Assembly (NCBI GenBank): GCA_011049385.1
Contig: DSBX01000241.1
Coordinates: 1-6,500 of the forward strand
DNA: 6,500 nucleotides
Direction of reading: 5' to 3'
Source of the DNA: Caldifarciminota bacterium
Lineage (GTDB): Bacteria > Hydrothermota > Tepidihabitantia > Tepidihabitantales > Tepidihabitantaceae
Part shown: piece by piece, positions 1-6,163 of the stretch
How positions within the stretch are numbered: position 1 is the stretch's first letter
Layout: each line of letters opens with the position of its first letter
The notes under the pieces: generated by a model
Database searches by the model: none
Told to the model about the DNA's origin: nothing
Seen by the model: the letters and a program-made list of their open reading frames with translations, nothing else
Made by a program: the position numbers and the translations under genes

Positions 1-262
1 CCGGATGCACCAGTTGCGCCGGATATACAACGTGATAGCCCAGGCCTATGAACTGGCCCGTGACGATACTCAACTCGAAAACGCGAAGACCCGTCTTGTT
101 CTGCTTCGGCCCCAGCTCGCCTATGCGGCCGGCCGGATAAAGGAACTGGACAAGCTGTGCCGGGAGTTACAACGCAGGATACAGAACTGCGAGAACCTCG
201 ATGCCATTGAGGAGTTGTACTATTTCACCCAGGCGGTGGTGGCTTACCACCGCGGAGACTAG
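1..262 (+). CDS. csm2: Csm2, small subunit of type III-A effector complex (5' end cut off)
   Basis: This is the C-terminal part of Csm2, the small helical subunit that lines the inner filament of the Csm complex beside the crRNA-target duplex. The reading frame is open to the window edge (codon CGG precedes the first ATG at 5, with no visible ribosome site), so the gene most likely begins upstream. About 86 residues are visible, against roughly 120-150 for a complete Csm2. Recognition rests on the segment LLRPQLAYAAGR (residues 33-44 counted from the ATG at 5), which matches the conserved 'lkPklAYaagR' core, and on the position directly before csm3. The protein looks all-helical and rich in Arg, Leu and Glu, with no catalytic motif, as expected for a structural subunit. 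The TAG stop lies 8 nt before the csm3 start, and the csm3 ribosome site overlaps it. Confidence 0.88.
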   Translation, partial: RMHQLRRIYNVIAQAYELARDDTQLENAKTRLVLLRPQLAYAAGRIKELDKLCRELQRRIQNCENLDAIEELYYFTQAVVAYHRGD

Positions 263-266
263 GAGG
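261..266 (+). promoter_or_regulatory. Shine-Dalgarno site for csm3
   Basis: AGGAGG, a full consensus ribosome binding site, overlaps the csm2 stop codon (TAG at 260-262) and sits 4 nt before the ATG at 271. It fixes the csm3 start and suggests translation of csm3 is coupled to termination on csm2. Confidence 0.8.
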
Positions 267-270
267 AAGC

Positions 271-1005
271 ATGGCAACCTATCTGACAATAGTCCTAAAC
301 ATGGAATGCGTCACCGGCCTGCATATCGGAGCCGGCGGCAAGAGCATGGAAATCGGCGGGATTGACGCGCCGGTTATCAGGCACCCGATTGGCAGCAAAC
401 GCCCGTATGTGCCGGGCAGTTCGCTCAAGGGGCGAATGCGCAGCCTGCTGGAACACTACCTCGAACTGGCCGGTGACGGAGTTACGATGCGTGAGTTCAA
501 TGGTATCCGGCGGCACGAATGCCCGGACCGAAACACGGCGAAGGATTGTAAGGTCTGCCGTTTGTTTGGCTCGACCGGCGACAAAACACAGGGGATGGAA
601 GGCAACAACCACCCGGCCCGGCTTCGGTTTCTCGATGGCGAACTCACACCTGCCGGCATCGCCAACCTGACCGAAGACGGTATCCTCGTTACTGAAGCCA
701 AGATGGAGAACACGCTCGACCGGCTGACCTCGGCCGCGATGCCGCGGACCATCGAGCGCGTGCCCGGTACCGCAGAGTTCAACATAAGGCTCATCCTGCG
801 AGTCGACGCGGACAAAAAGGAAGAGGATTTCGCGACCATCAAGACCGGACTGGACCAGATAGCGTTCGCCGGGCTGGGCGGACATGTATCCCGGGGCTAC
901 GGCCATGTCAAATGGACCTCTTGTGATGTATTACCGCCAGACATTGGCGATGCCAACATACTCAAGACCGTCCTGCAACCGGTCCTTGCAGGCAGGAACG
1001 GCTAG
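271..1005 (+). CDS. csm3: Csm3, backbone RAMP (Cas7-type) target-RNA endonuclease
   Basis: Csm3 is the repeated Cas7-like backbone subunit of the type III-A complex. It grips crRNA and cuts target RNA at 6-nt intervals. The protein is 244 residues, within the usual range. Seen in the sequence: VTGLHIGAGG (14-23); GGIDAPVI (29-36) with D32 at the position of the known catalytic aspartate (D32 in Staphylococcus, D33 in Streptococcus Csm3); the RAMP motif PGSSLKGR (48-55); a Cys/His cluster H82, C84, C93, C96 that could bind zinc as in some Csm3 structures; NTLDRLTSAAMPR (147-159); and the C-terminal Gly-rich loop GLGGHVSRGYG (201-211). A consensus ribosome site precedes the ATG. The gene lies between csm2 and csm4 in one tight operon. 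Csm3 is preferred over Cmr4 because of the Csm-type neighbours. The slicing residue is intact, so the complex should cleave target RNA. Confidence 0.96.
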   Translation: MATYLTIVLNMECVTGLHIGAGGKSMEIGGIDAPVIRHPIGSKRPYVPGSSLKGRMRSLLEHYLELAGDGVTMREFNGIRRHECPDRNTAKDCKVCRLFGSTGDKTQGMEGNNHPARLRFLDGELTPAGIANLTEDGILVTEAKMENTLDRLTSAAMPRTIERVPGTAEFNIRLILRVDADKKEEDFATIKTGLDQIAFAGLGGHVSRGYGHVKWTSCDVLPPDIGDANILKTVLQPVLAGRNG

Positions 1006-1013
1006 CCCGACTC

Positions 1014-1018
1014 GGGAG
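1014..1018 (+). promoter_or_regulatory. Probable Shine-Dalgarno site for csm4
   Basis: GGGAG in the 22-nt gap after csm3 lies 9 nt before the ATG at 1028. A second purine run (AGGAG, 1023-1027) touches the ATG and is too close to act. This supports the start at 1028 over an in-frame ATG at 884, which lies deep inside csm3. Confidence 0.6.
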
Positions 1019-1027
1019 CTGCAGGAG

Positions 1028-1984
1028 ATGTGGCACATCCTCAAGCTTACTCTGACCGGCCCGCTGCACGTCGGACATGACATTGCCGGTGTCGGTATCG
1101 AGAACGTCCAGCCCTGGGCTCATTCGGATACGCTTTACAGCGCGCTCATCAGCGCGGTCGCGGAGGAAAAACCTTCCCTTCTCGATAAGCTACTGAATGC
1201 CGACTTTCGGATGACCTCCTGTTTCCCCTGGAGCGGCGAAAACTACTACCTGCCCCGGCCACTGGCGCCGGTCCCAGCCTGGTTCACCAGTCGGGCAACC
1301 CGGGTACGGGCGACAGACTGGCTGGATTTGCACGGGTTCTTTGCCTGGCAGACCGGCCGGTTTCTTCCAAACGCGGATGTGCACTTAGCCACTGGCATTC
1401 AGGCCGGAAGCGCGAGCGTAACCAGGGTCAGACCGCGCAACGCCCTCGACCGCTTGACCTCGGCTTCGATGCTCTACCATTGCGGCGAGGTATACTTCAA
1501 GTCGGGCTCCGGCCTGTATTTTGTGCTCGATGCGGACAACGGCGTGGTTGACAGAGTCGCAGAAGGACTCGAAATCCTTGGGCGACTAGGACTTGGCGGC
1601 AGGCGCAGTACCGGCGGGGGACGGTTCAGATTCGAGCAGCTCAGCGCCGAAGACTCTGAGTGGCGGAGGATTAGAAATGCCGAGGGTGACGCTTCAACGT
1701 TACTTTCGCTCTGGTACCCTACAGCACAAGAGAAGCGAGGACTAACGGATGATTCGGTTGCGTATCGGCTCGTTCCGCGCCGGGGCTGGGCGTACTGGTC
1801 TATGCTGGGCAGTCAGATGAAACGCAACCCGGTTCAAATGCTGGGAGAAGGCTCCGTATTCCGAACCGAACCGAAGGGCGGGGAGCCAGTTGACCTTGCG
1901 CCGGCCGGAGCGCCGCAGAAGGCCCTGCGCTGGGGGCGAGCGTTCTCGGTAAGGCTCAACCTTGCCGGATGGGAGGAGCAGTGA
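1028..1984 (+). CDS. csm4: Csm4, RAMP (Cas5-type) subunit binding the crRNA 5' tag
   Basis: Csm4 is the Cas5-like RAMP that holds the 5' repeat tag of the crRNA and joins Cas10 to the Csm3 backbone. The protein is 318 residues from the ATG at 1028. That start gives the typical opening MWHILKLTLTGPLHVG; the same frame is open back to 884, but that would overlap csm3 by about 120 nt with non-family sequence. Motifs: HSDTLYSAL (32-40), the family hallmark; FPWSGENYYLP (66-76); NALDRLTSA (138-146), echoing the equivalent segment of Csm3; and the RAMP Gly-rich loop GLGGRRSTGGGR (188-199). The C-terminal part has the Csm4 pattern of an aromatic RRGWAYW segment followed by EGSVF. No catalytic role is expected. 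The stop TGA lies just before the csm5 start, so the two genes are tightly linked. Confidence 0.93.
   Translation: MWHILKLTLTGPLHVGHDIAGVGIENVQPWAHSDTLYSALISAVAEEKPSLLDKLLNADFRMTSCFPWSGENYYLPRPLAPVPAWFTSRATRVRATDWLDLHGFFAWQTGRFLPNADVHLATGIQAGSASVTRVRPRNALDRLTSASMLYHCGEVYFKSGSGLYFVLDADNGVVDRVAEGLEILGRLGLGGRRSTGGGRFRFEQLSAEDSEWRRIRNAEGDASTLLSLWYPTAQEKRGLTDDSVAYRLVPRRGWAYWSMLGSQMKRNPVQMLGEGSVFRTEPKGGEPVDLAPAGAPQKALRWGRAFSVRLNLAGWEEQ
1971..1978 (+). promoter_or_regulatory. Shine-Dalgarno site deciding the csm5 start
   Basis: GGGAGGAG, inside the last codons of csm4, sits 8 nt before the ATG at 1987. An in-frame ATG at 1969 lies upstream of this site, and a GTG at 1981 is only 2 nt away. Spacing therefore favours 1987. 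Confidence 0.7.
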
Positions 1985-1986
1985 GT

Positions 1987-3501
1987 ATGTCATCCTGCCG
2001 GGTGCACCTTCGCACGCTTTCGCCGGTTCGCATTGGCTGGCCCGCGCCGAAGCACGGAGACGGGATGATCGTCATTGGATTACGGGCCTATGTCGTGGAC
2101 CCCTATCGTCTGGCCTTGGAACTGGAACGACGGGGTCTGCTCGAAGCCTACATAGAATACGCCGGTCCGGGCGGCAACTACCTGCTCGGCGTTGAAGACA
2201 TTACGAACTGGCAAACGTTCCTGTCACGCCTGCATCAAGCCGGCACCGCAGCCGAGCCAAGCCCGGGCAAGAGGATATGGGAGCTGCTTCCGAATTCGAT
2301 TCGAGACACGATAAGCCGGACTGCGGGAACCAGGCGAGCCTCGCCGCAGCCTGAAGACACGAGTGCCGTTATCAACGCGCTGAACACCTCGGTTCTCAGC
2401 AACACCGGTTTATACGACGCTGATAACTTCGCGGAAGTAGACCTCAAACGAAAAGAGCGTTGTCTGCTGGGACTTCGCACACCTCGTACTCCTGAGCAGA
2501 CCCGAGAGCTTAACCGTTCCCTTCTGATGTCCAGCTATCGAAACCTGCTGAAAAGGAGCTCCGAAGGGCTGACCGGCTTTCTTGAGGCCAATCTTCCCGG
2601 CGCGGAAGTCGAAGCACTCGCCCGGGCGGTGGCAAGCGGGGTAGTGCACGCCGGAAGGGCGGGAGGGTTCATCCAGAATGGCGTGGGCCGTTATATGATA
2701 CCCGGCAGCTCCGTTAAGGGATGTCTGCGGACCGCGGTAGTGTTTCATATGCTGGAAAGAATTGGCATGACCGACCCGGACAAATATGAAGAATTCCTGC
2801 CCCGCTCCGCCGCGAGCAAAGCGCGAAACTTCTGGCGCTTGTCCGGCCGCAAGCGCGTGAATGACCAGCGGACGTTCTCCAAAGGGATGGTCGGCGCCCT
2901 GCTCGGCCCGGAGCCGCATCAGGACCTGTTCCGGGCGGTGCGCATCCCGGATATTGAACTGCCGGACAATTCGGTGCGTGATGAAAGAGCGGTCGTGTAC
3001 TGCATCCAGGGGCGTAGTCTTCGCCGGTCGAGAACGGCTGACCGCCCGATTCCTTGTCAATGTATCATCGAAAATACCGAAATCGAGTTCCGGCTCGATG
3101 TGAACTTGACACTCCTCAGTCGACTTGCTGCGGAGCTCGGGGTAGAAACACCGTTCAACGACGCGGCCGGGTTGGTGACGCTGGGTACAGAGTTTGCCGC
3201 CCGAGTCTGGGCACACGAGCGCGCCGAGTGGCAGGGGTTGACCGGCGAAAACCCGGGTGGGATTCCCGATTTCTATGGAGAGAATTCGGATCCGGTCCTG
3301 CGCCTGGGTTGGGGTACCGGGATGACCGGGACGACCGTCATCCTGCTGCTCGACCAGGCCCTGCGTACCGCCCTGCGGAACGTGTCCGCCGGTAGGGACA
3401 AGGGCGGTGCTGGCCCGCGTTCGCGAAGACTGATTGAGCGAAATCAACGCCTTGAAGCCCCGCTCGGCTGGATGTTGGTCACCAGCGTAGAGGCTTTATG
3501 A
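1987..3501 (+). CDS. csm5: Csm5, RAMP (Cas7-type) subunit capping the crRNA 3' end
   Basis: Csm5 is the RAMP that caps the Csm3 filament at the 3' side of the crRNA and takes part in crRNA 3' maturation. The predicted protein is 504 residues from ATG 1987, longer than many Csm5 proteins (commonly 350-450). Motifs: TLSPVRIG (10-17) at the N terminus; PGSSVKG (239-245), the RAMP motif also found in Csm3; and a C-terminal Gly-rich loop LGWGTGMTGTT (440-450). Residues about 60-230 form a long segment before PGSSVKG, probably family-specific insertions; I see no recognisable extra domain in it. Alternative starts are GTG 1981, which overlaps the csm4 stop as GTGA, and ATG 1969. The stop overlaps the next gene's start as ATGA (3498-3501). 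Csm5 is clear from the motifs and from its place after csm4. Confidence 0.92.
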   Translation: MSSCRVHLRTLSPVRIGWPAPKHGDGMIVIGLRAYVVDPYRLALELERRGLLEAYIEYAGPGGNYLLGVEDITNWQTFLSRLHQAGTAAEPSPGKRIWELLPNSIRDTISRTAGTRRASPQPEDTSAVINALNTSVLSNTGLYDADNFAEVDLKRKERCLLGLRTPRTPEQTRELNRSLLMSSYRNLLKRSSEGLTGFLEANLPGAEVEALARAVASGVVHAGRAGGFIQNGVGRYMIPGSSVKGCLRTAVVFHMLERIGMTDPDKYEEFLPRSAASKARNFWRLSGRKRVNDQRTFSKGMVGALLGPEPHQDLFRAVRIPDIELPDNSVRDERAVVYCIQGRSLRRSRTADRPIPCQCIIENTEIEFRLDVNLTLLSRLAAELGVETPFNDAAGLVTLGTEFAARVWAHERAEWQGLTGENPGGIPDFYGENSDPVLRLGWGTGMTGTTVILLLDQALRTALRNVSAGRDKGGAGPRSRRLIERNQRLEAPLGWMLVTSVEAL

Positions 3502-5666
3502 GCAAGACTATCATAACTCTGGTCGGCACCTCGTTGCTCAGCAATTGGTTGTCCGACCAACTCCAGAAGTCCCAGGTAACCGATGAGGACAGTCAGAAGG
3601 GTGCAAAAGAAAAACTAGATGCTTATAGAAGACATTGCGCAACAGATGACCTGAGCTATGCGTCCCCAGTATCCGAATGGGTCAAAGCTCTGAACCCCGA
3701 TTTGAACTACGATGCGTTACCCGCGCTAGCCGCCCAACTGAAAAACTACATCCATAGCGAACCCCAGAAAGCTTCGGCCGAAGTATCTTCCCTGTCGGAT
3801 TCGGACCTCAACGGTAGCAGACTGGTGCTCGTAACAACCAATACCGTTGAATGCCGGGTCTGCGCCATAGCATTGGAGCAGTACTATAAGGCTATAAGCT
3901 CATTCAGCGACGGCGTCTGCGTCACAACAATTGACGGGCTAAAAGACAGTAAAACCTTCCCCCGGGGTCTGACCCAGCTTGCCGCGAAACTGCAGGAGCT
4001 TGTCTGCGAGGTGACGAACGCCCGCAACGAAGTCCTCATCAACGCCACCGGTGGGTTCAAGCCCGAGGCCGCTTATGCAACGCTGGTCGGACTGCTTGAA
4101 GGAGTACCCGTTTTCTACCGGCATGAGAGTTTCAAGCGCAATGCCAAACTGCCGGCCCTGCCGCTTGGTCTCGACTACCGGGAATGGAGCCGGCGCTATC
4201 CCCTGCTGGAGGCGATTCATGGCCGGCCGCAAGCTCAGGTTGACGCCTATTACAACGCCCTGCCGGTCTCATTTCAGAATTTGTTCGATAAAGACCAAGA
4301 CACTTACCTGCTGACCCCGCTGGGCCTGACACTTCTAAATCAATTCCGGCAGGAACGGTTCGGCGAGCAACTGCGCGAACCGGCCGGCCTGCTTGACTGC
4401 CTGGTCCGGAATGACGGTAAGCCGGACCTTCGGGATTTCTTCACCCGGCTTGCCGAAATCGGCCCCAAACTCTGGTTCGGGGACAAGGTGCCGGAAATGG
4501 CCGACCACGCCCGTTATCATCACACCAACCTGTTGATTATTGCCGAGCTGATGCTTGTGCCGATGATGAAGCCATCTGATGGACGGGCCTCCCTGCTCAA
4601 GCCGGAAGAGCTATTTACACTGCTCTGCACTATCTACTTCCACGACTGGGGACACGTGCTATCCCGTCTGGAAGGCGTTGACCGGCCGTTGCTGCCGACC
4701 GAGGTCCGGGAGTACCACCATATCCTCGGCTACGAACGGTTGAAATGCCAAACCTGGCAGAAATGGCTTATAGAGCAGGGGCTCTGTTGGACCAACAATG
4801 ACCCGGACAAGCTCTGGAAAGACTACCTGGAGACAATCGCCACCATCGGCCTGTTCCACCGGCAGAAGATGCCACTGGCCGGCACTGAACCCTATATCTG
4901 CCAGCTTACCAAAGAGGAGTACAGTCCGCTCTGCAAGAGGGAACTCAAGTTCGAAAACGAGCCCTTCTGTACCAAGCGCGCAGTATTCATCGCCGCGCTG
5001 TTCCGTATCATAGACTCACTGGATAACCAGTGGGACCGGATGGGCCTTGAAGGTGAAGTCGAGGCCCGGGCTGCGGTTATGGAAAATGACCTTGGGACCG
5101 CGAAGCAGCGGGTGCGGATGGCGGCAGACATCCTGAACGGTCTGCCAGGCGCAGTGGCCCGGCATGCGGAGCTGTGCAGCAAGGTACTGCGGGCCTACCG
5201 TATCATCACGCGCGGCTACGGCCGCCAGGAAACCGACGGCAAGGCCGGCCGAGAAGTAAACGCGGATGAGCTGGTACGGGAAATGCTAAAGCAAGTCAGG
5301 GGCGAGCATAAACCGCTGGTAAAGGCCACGGTGTGCAACCTGCTCGAGGCCGCGGTCAGCGCCTGGTTCAAGAAAGAGCAGCCAAAGCATTATCTCAAGC
5401 ATCTCTGCTTTCAGGCCCCGGGAATCCGGACTGAGTCGGACGGCAACGGCGGCTGGGAGGTGAAAGTTAGCTTCCGCGAGACCGAGAAAGACAAGATCGA
5501 GAAGTATAAGGCGAAGTTCAATCTGACTGAACTGCCTGACGCAGAGAAGGTCATAGCCGGCATCAAGGCCGAGTATGAAGGCAAGAAAGACAAGAACGGA
5601 AAGACCAAGCAACCCGGCGTACAAGAAATTCTTAAGGATAATGGAGTCCAAGTTAGCTATACCTGA
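3498..5666 (+). CDS. CARF-HD protein: putative cyclic-oligoadenylate-activated HD phosphohydrolase effector
   Basis: A 722-residue ancillary effector coupled to csm5 by an ATGA overlap, with a weak ribosome site (AGAGG, 3489-3493). Residues about 1-225 form a CARF domain of the Csm6/APE2256 kind: TLVGTSLLSN (7-16) after the first strand and NATGGFKP (182-189), the two loops that bind cyclic oligoadenylate in this family. Residues about 250-290 (LLTPLGLTLL, 271-280) resemble a winged-helix linker; this is uncertain. Residues about 330-520 form an HD domain: H341/H342, HDWGH (382-386), YHH (406-408), FHRQK (453-457) and RIIDSLD (503-509), giving a likely metal set H341/342, H382-D383, H407/408, H454 and D506. 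The C-terminal part is Lys-rich (about 660-705) and unrecognised. No HEPN motif (R-x4-6-H) typical of Csm6 was found in the usual place. Inferred role: soluble cytoplasmic enzyme switched on by Cas10's second messenger. Substrate unknown: nucleotides, cyclic oligoadenylate itself, or nucleic acid. Confidence 0.82.
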   Translation: MSKTIITLVGTSLLSNWLSDQLQKSQVTDEDSQKGAKEKLDAYRRHCATDDLSYASPVSEWVKALNPDLNYDALPALAAQLKNYIHSEPQKASAEVSSLSDSDLNGSRLVLVTTNTVECRVCAIALEQYYKAISSFSDGVCVTTIDGLKDSKTFPRGLTQLAAKLQELVCEVTNARNEVLINATGGFKPEAAYATLVGLLEGVPVFYRHESFKRNAKLPALPLGLDYREWSRRYPLLEAIHGRPQAQVDAYYNALPVSFQNLFDKDQDTYLLTPLGLTLLNQFRQERFGEQLREPAGLLDCLVRNDGKPDLRDFFTRLAEIGPKLWFGDKVPEMADHARYHHTNLLIIAELMLVPMMKPSDGRASLLKPEELFTLLCTIYFHDWGHVLSRLEGVDRPLLPTEVREYHHILGYERLKCQTWQKWLIEQGLCWTNNDPDKLWKDYLETIATIGLFHRQKMPLAGTEPYICQLTKEEYSPLCKRELKFENEPFCTKRAVFIAALFRIIDSLDNQWDRMGLEGEVEARAAVMENDLGTAKQRVRMAADILNGLPGAVARHAELCSKVLRAYRIITRGYGRQETDGKAGREVNADELVREMLKQVRGEHKPLVKATVCNLLEAAVSAWFKKEQPKHYLKHLCFQAPGIRTESDGNGGWEVKVSFRETEKDKIEKYKAKFNLTELPDAEKVIAGIKAEYEGKKDKNGKTKQPGVQEILKDNGVQVSYT

Positions 5667-5678
5667 GAATACAGGTAT
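5659..5678 (+). other. Perfect inverted repeat over the CARF-HD stop codon (possible weak terminator)
   Basis: ATACCTG (5659-5665) and CAGGTAT (5672-5678) are perfect 7-bp complements with a 6-nt loop, and the hairpin includes the TGA stop. No T-run follows, so it is not a standard intrinsic terminator. A further ACCTG (5680-5684) could pair with the same CAGGT arm instead. It may mark the 3' end of the operon mRNA; the function is inferred only from position. Confidence 0.45.
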
Positions 5679-5710
5679 GACCTGATGACCCGGACCCCTC
5701 CGGCCCGCTC

Positions 5711-5747
5711 TTTGACAATCTGGAGTGAGCTGAAACGATTCTCCAAA
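5711..5747. repeat. Degenerate, shorter copy of the intergenic hairpin repeat
   Basis: The right half is GATTCTCCAAA (5737-5747), inside a 17-nt stretch (5732-5748) that recurs exactly at 5861-5877. The left arm is TTTG (5711-5714) followed by AATC (5717-5720), which can pair with CAAA (5744-5747) and GATT (5737-5740). The centre is short and poorly paired, so this copy is less convincing as a hairpin than the two downstream. Confidence 0.5.
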
Positions 5748-5829
5748 ACCCGGTCTGAAGGTCGGTGAGCGTAAGCTACGCAGTTTCGGCAGAAGCGGTT
5801 TGGCCTGGTCTGCGGCTGTCGGCGCGATG

Positions 5830-5876
5830 TTTGGCAAATCGGGGTTTTCGGCCCGGGCCGGAAACGATTCTCCAAA
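5830..5876. repeat. 47-nt imperfect hairpin repeat, copy A
   Basis: Outer arms TTTGG (5830-5834) and CCAAA (5872-5876) pair. After a symmetric 2x2 internal loop, AATC (5837-5840) pairs with GATT (5866-5869). The centre (5845-5864) is a 20-bp palindrome, perfect except for one T/G position, made of TTTTCGGCCC and GGGCCGGAAA. It lies exactly 112 bp before copy B, which has the same length and arms. The type of element (REP-like sequence, MITE remnant or structured leader element) is unknown. Confidence 0.65.
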
Positions 5877-5941
5877 ATCGCCGATTTCGCTGTCTGCAAG
5901 TCATTGAAAACCGTCACCGTATTTCCGGTTCCGGCCCGGAA

Positions 5942-5988
5942 TTTGGCAAAACACCCTGAGCCGCAGAATCAGCAGGTGATTCTCCAAA
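5942..5988. repeat. 47-nt imperfect hairpin repeat, copy B
   Basis: It has the same arms as copy A: TTTGG (5942-5946) with CCAAA (5984-5988), and the same 2x2 internal loop. Its interior differs in sequence yet still pairs: CACC (5952-5955) with GGTG (5975-5978), and CTGA (5956-5959) with TCAG (5969-5972), leaving a 2-nt bulge and a 9-nt loop. Pairing kept while sequence changed suggests selection for structure. Confidence 0.65.
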
Positions 5989-6064
5989 CCCGATATACCG
6001 GGAATGCAAGACTTAGGCCATTCCGACCCCTGGTTTCCGGGTTTTAGGATTCGCTGAAAGGGGT

Positions 6065-6075
6065 GATTTGCCAAA
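6065..6075. repeat. Half copy of the intergenic hairpin repeat
   Basis: GATTTGCCAAA matches the right arm GATTCTCCAAA of copies A and B at 9 of 11 positions; the two changes fall in the internal-loop bases. No TTTGG left arm is found at the expected distance. The flanking GGGGT (6060-6064) could instead pair with ACCCC (6026-6030). Confidence 0.4.
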
Positions 6076-6081
6076 CTTCCG

Positions 6082-6098
6082 GGCCTGCGCGAAAGGCC
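6082..6098. other. Small GC-rich hairpin upstream of the array promoter
   Basis: GGCCT (6082-6086) and AGGCC (6094-6098) form a perfect 5-bp stem around a 7-nt loop, about 30 bp before the -35 box. No T-run follows. It may be incidental in GC-rich DNA. Confidence 0.3.
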
Positions 6099-6127
6099 GA
6101 GAACAGAGCAGGTTAGCGAATGGGCAT

Positions 6128-6155
6128 TTGACCCGGTTCGATAACCAGCTATAAT
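6128..6155 (+). promoter_or_regulatory. Sigma70-type promoter of the CRISPR array
   Basis: The -35 box is TTGACC (6128-6133, 5 of 6 consensus) and the -10 box is TATAAT (6150-6155, perfect), with a 16-bp spacer. Transcription would begin about 6161-6163, immediately before the first repeat at 6164. This placement is typical of a leader promoter and sets the array's direction as +, the same as the cas genes. Confidence 0.8.
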
Positions 6156-6163
6156 TGCAGAGG

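Larger units (their letters stand above)
5667..6163. other. Non-coding region between the cas operon and the CRISPR array, including the array leader
   Basis: About 500 bases with no credible gene. The short open frames here (for example 5765-5959 on + and 5657-5917 on -) have Arg/Pro-rich or repeat-derived translations, no ribosome site and no family resemblance. The stretch holds two 47-nt hairpin repeats and two degenerate relatives, a small GC-rich hairpin, and the array promoter at its right end. The final 100 bp or so is the likely functional leader. Confidence 0.75.

Noticed and set aside
884..1027. Upstream extension of csm4 to an ATG at 884
   Set aside because: It overlaps csm3 by about 120 nt and adds sequence unlike Csm4. 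The ATG at 1028 has a ribosome site and gives the family's normal N terminus.
2410..3447. Long open frame (345 codons) on the minus strand across csm5
   Set aside because: It is a shadow of csm5 in GC-rich DNA; the + strand frame has clear Csm5 motifs.
3498..5666. Calling this gene csm6
   Set aside because: It shares the CARF sensor and gene position with Csm6, but the HEPN ribonuclease that defines Csm6 is replaced by an HD domain.
5712..5740. TTGACA at 5712-5717 as a second promoter
   Set aside because: The -35 is perfect, but the sequence 17 bp on (ACGATT) is a poor -10 and no gene follows.
5286..5837. Open frame of 183 codons on the minus strand over the end of the CARF-HD gene and the gap
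   Set aside because: It mostly mirrors the CARF-HD coding frame, has no family resemblance, and its start lies in the repeat region without a ribosome site.
5657..5917. Minus-strand frame containing LENRF twice
   Set aside because: The repeated peptide comes from the GATTCTCCAAA repeats read in reverse, not from protein structure.
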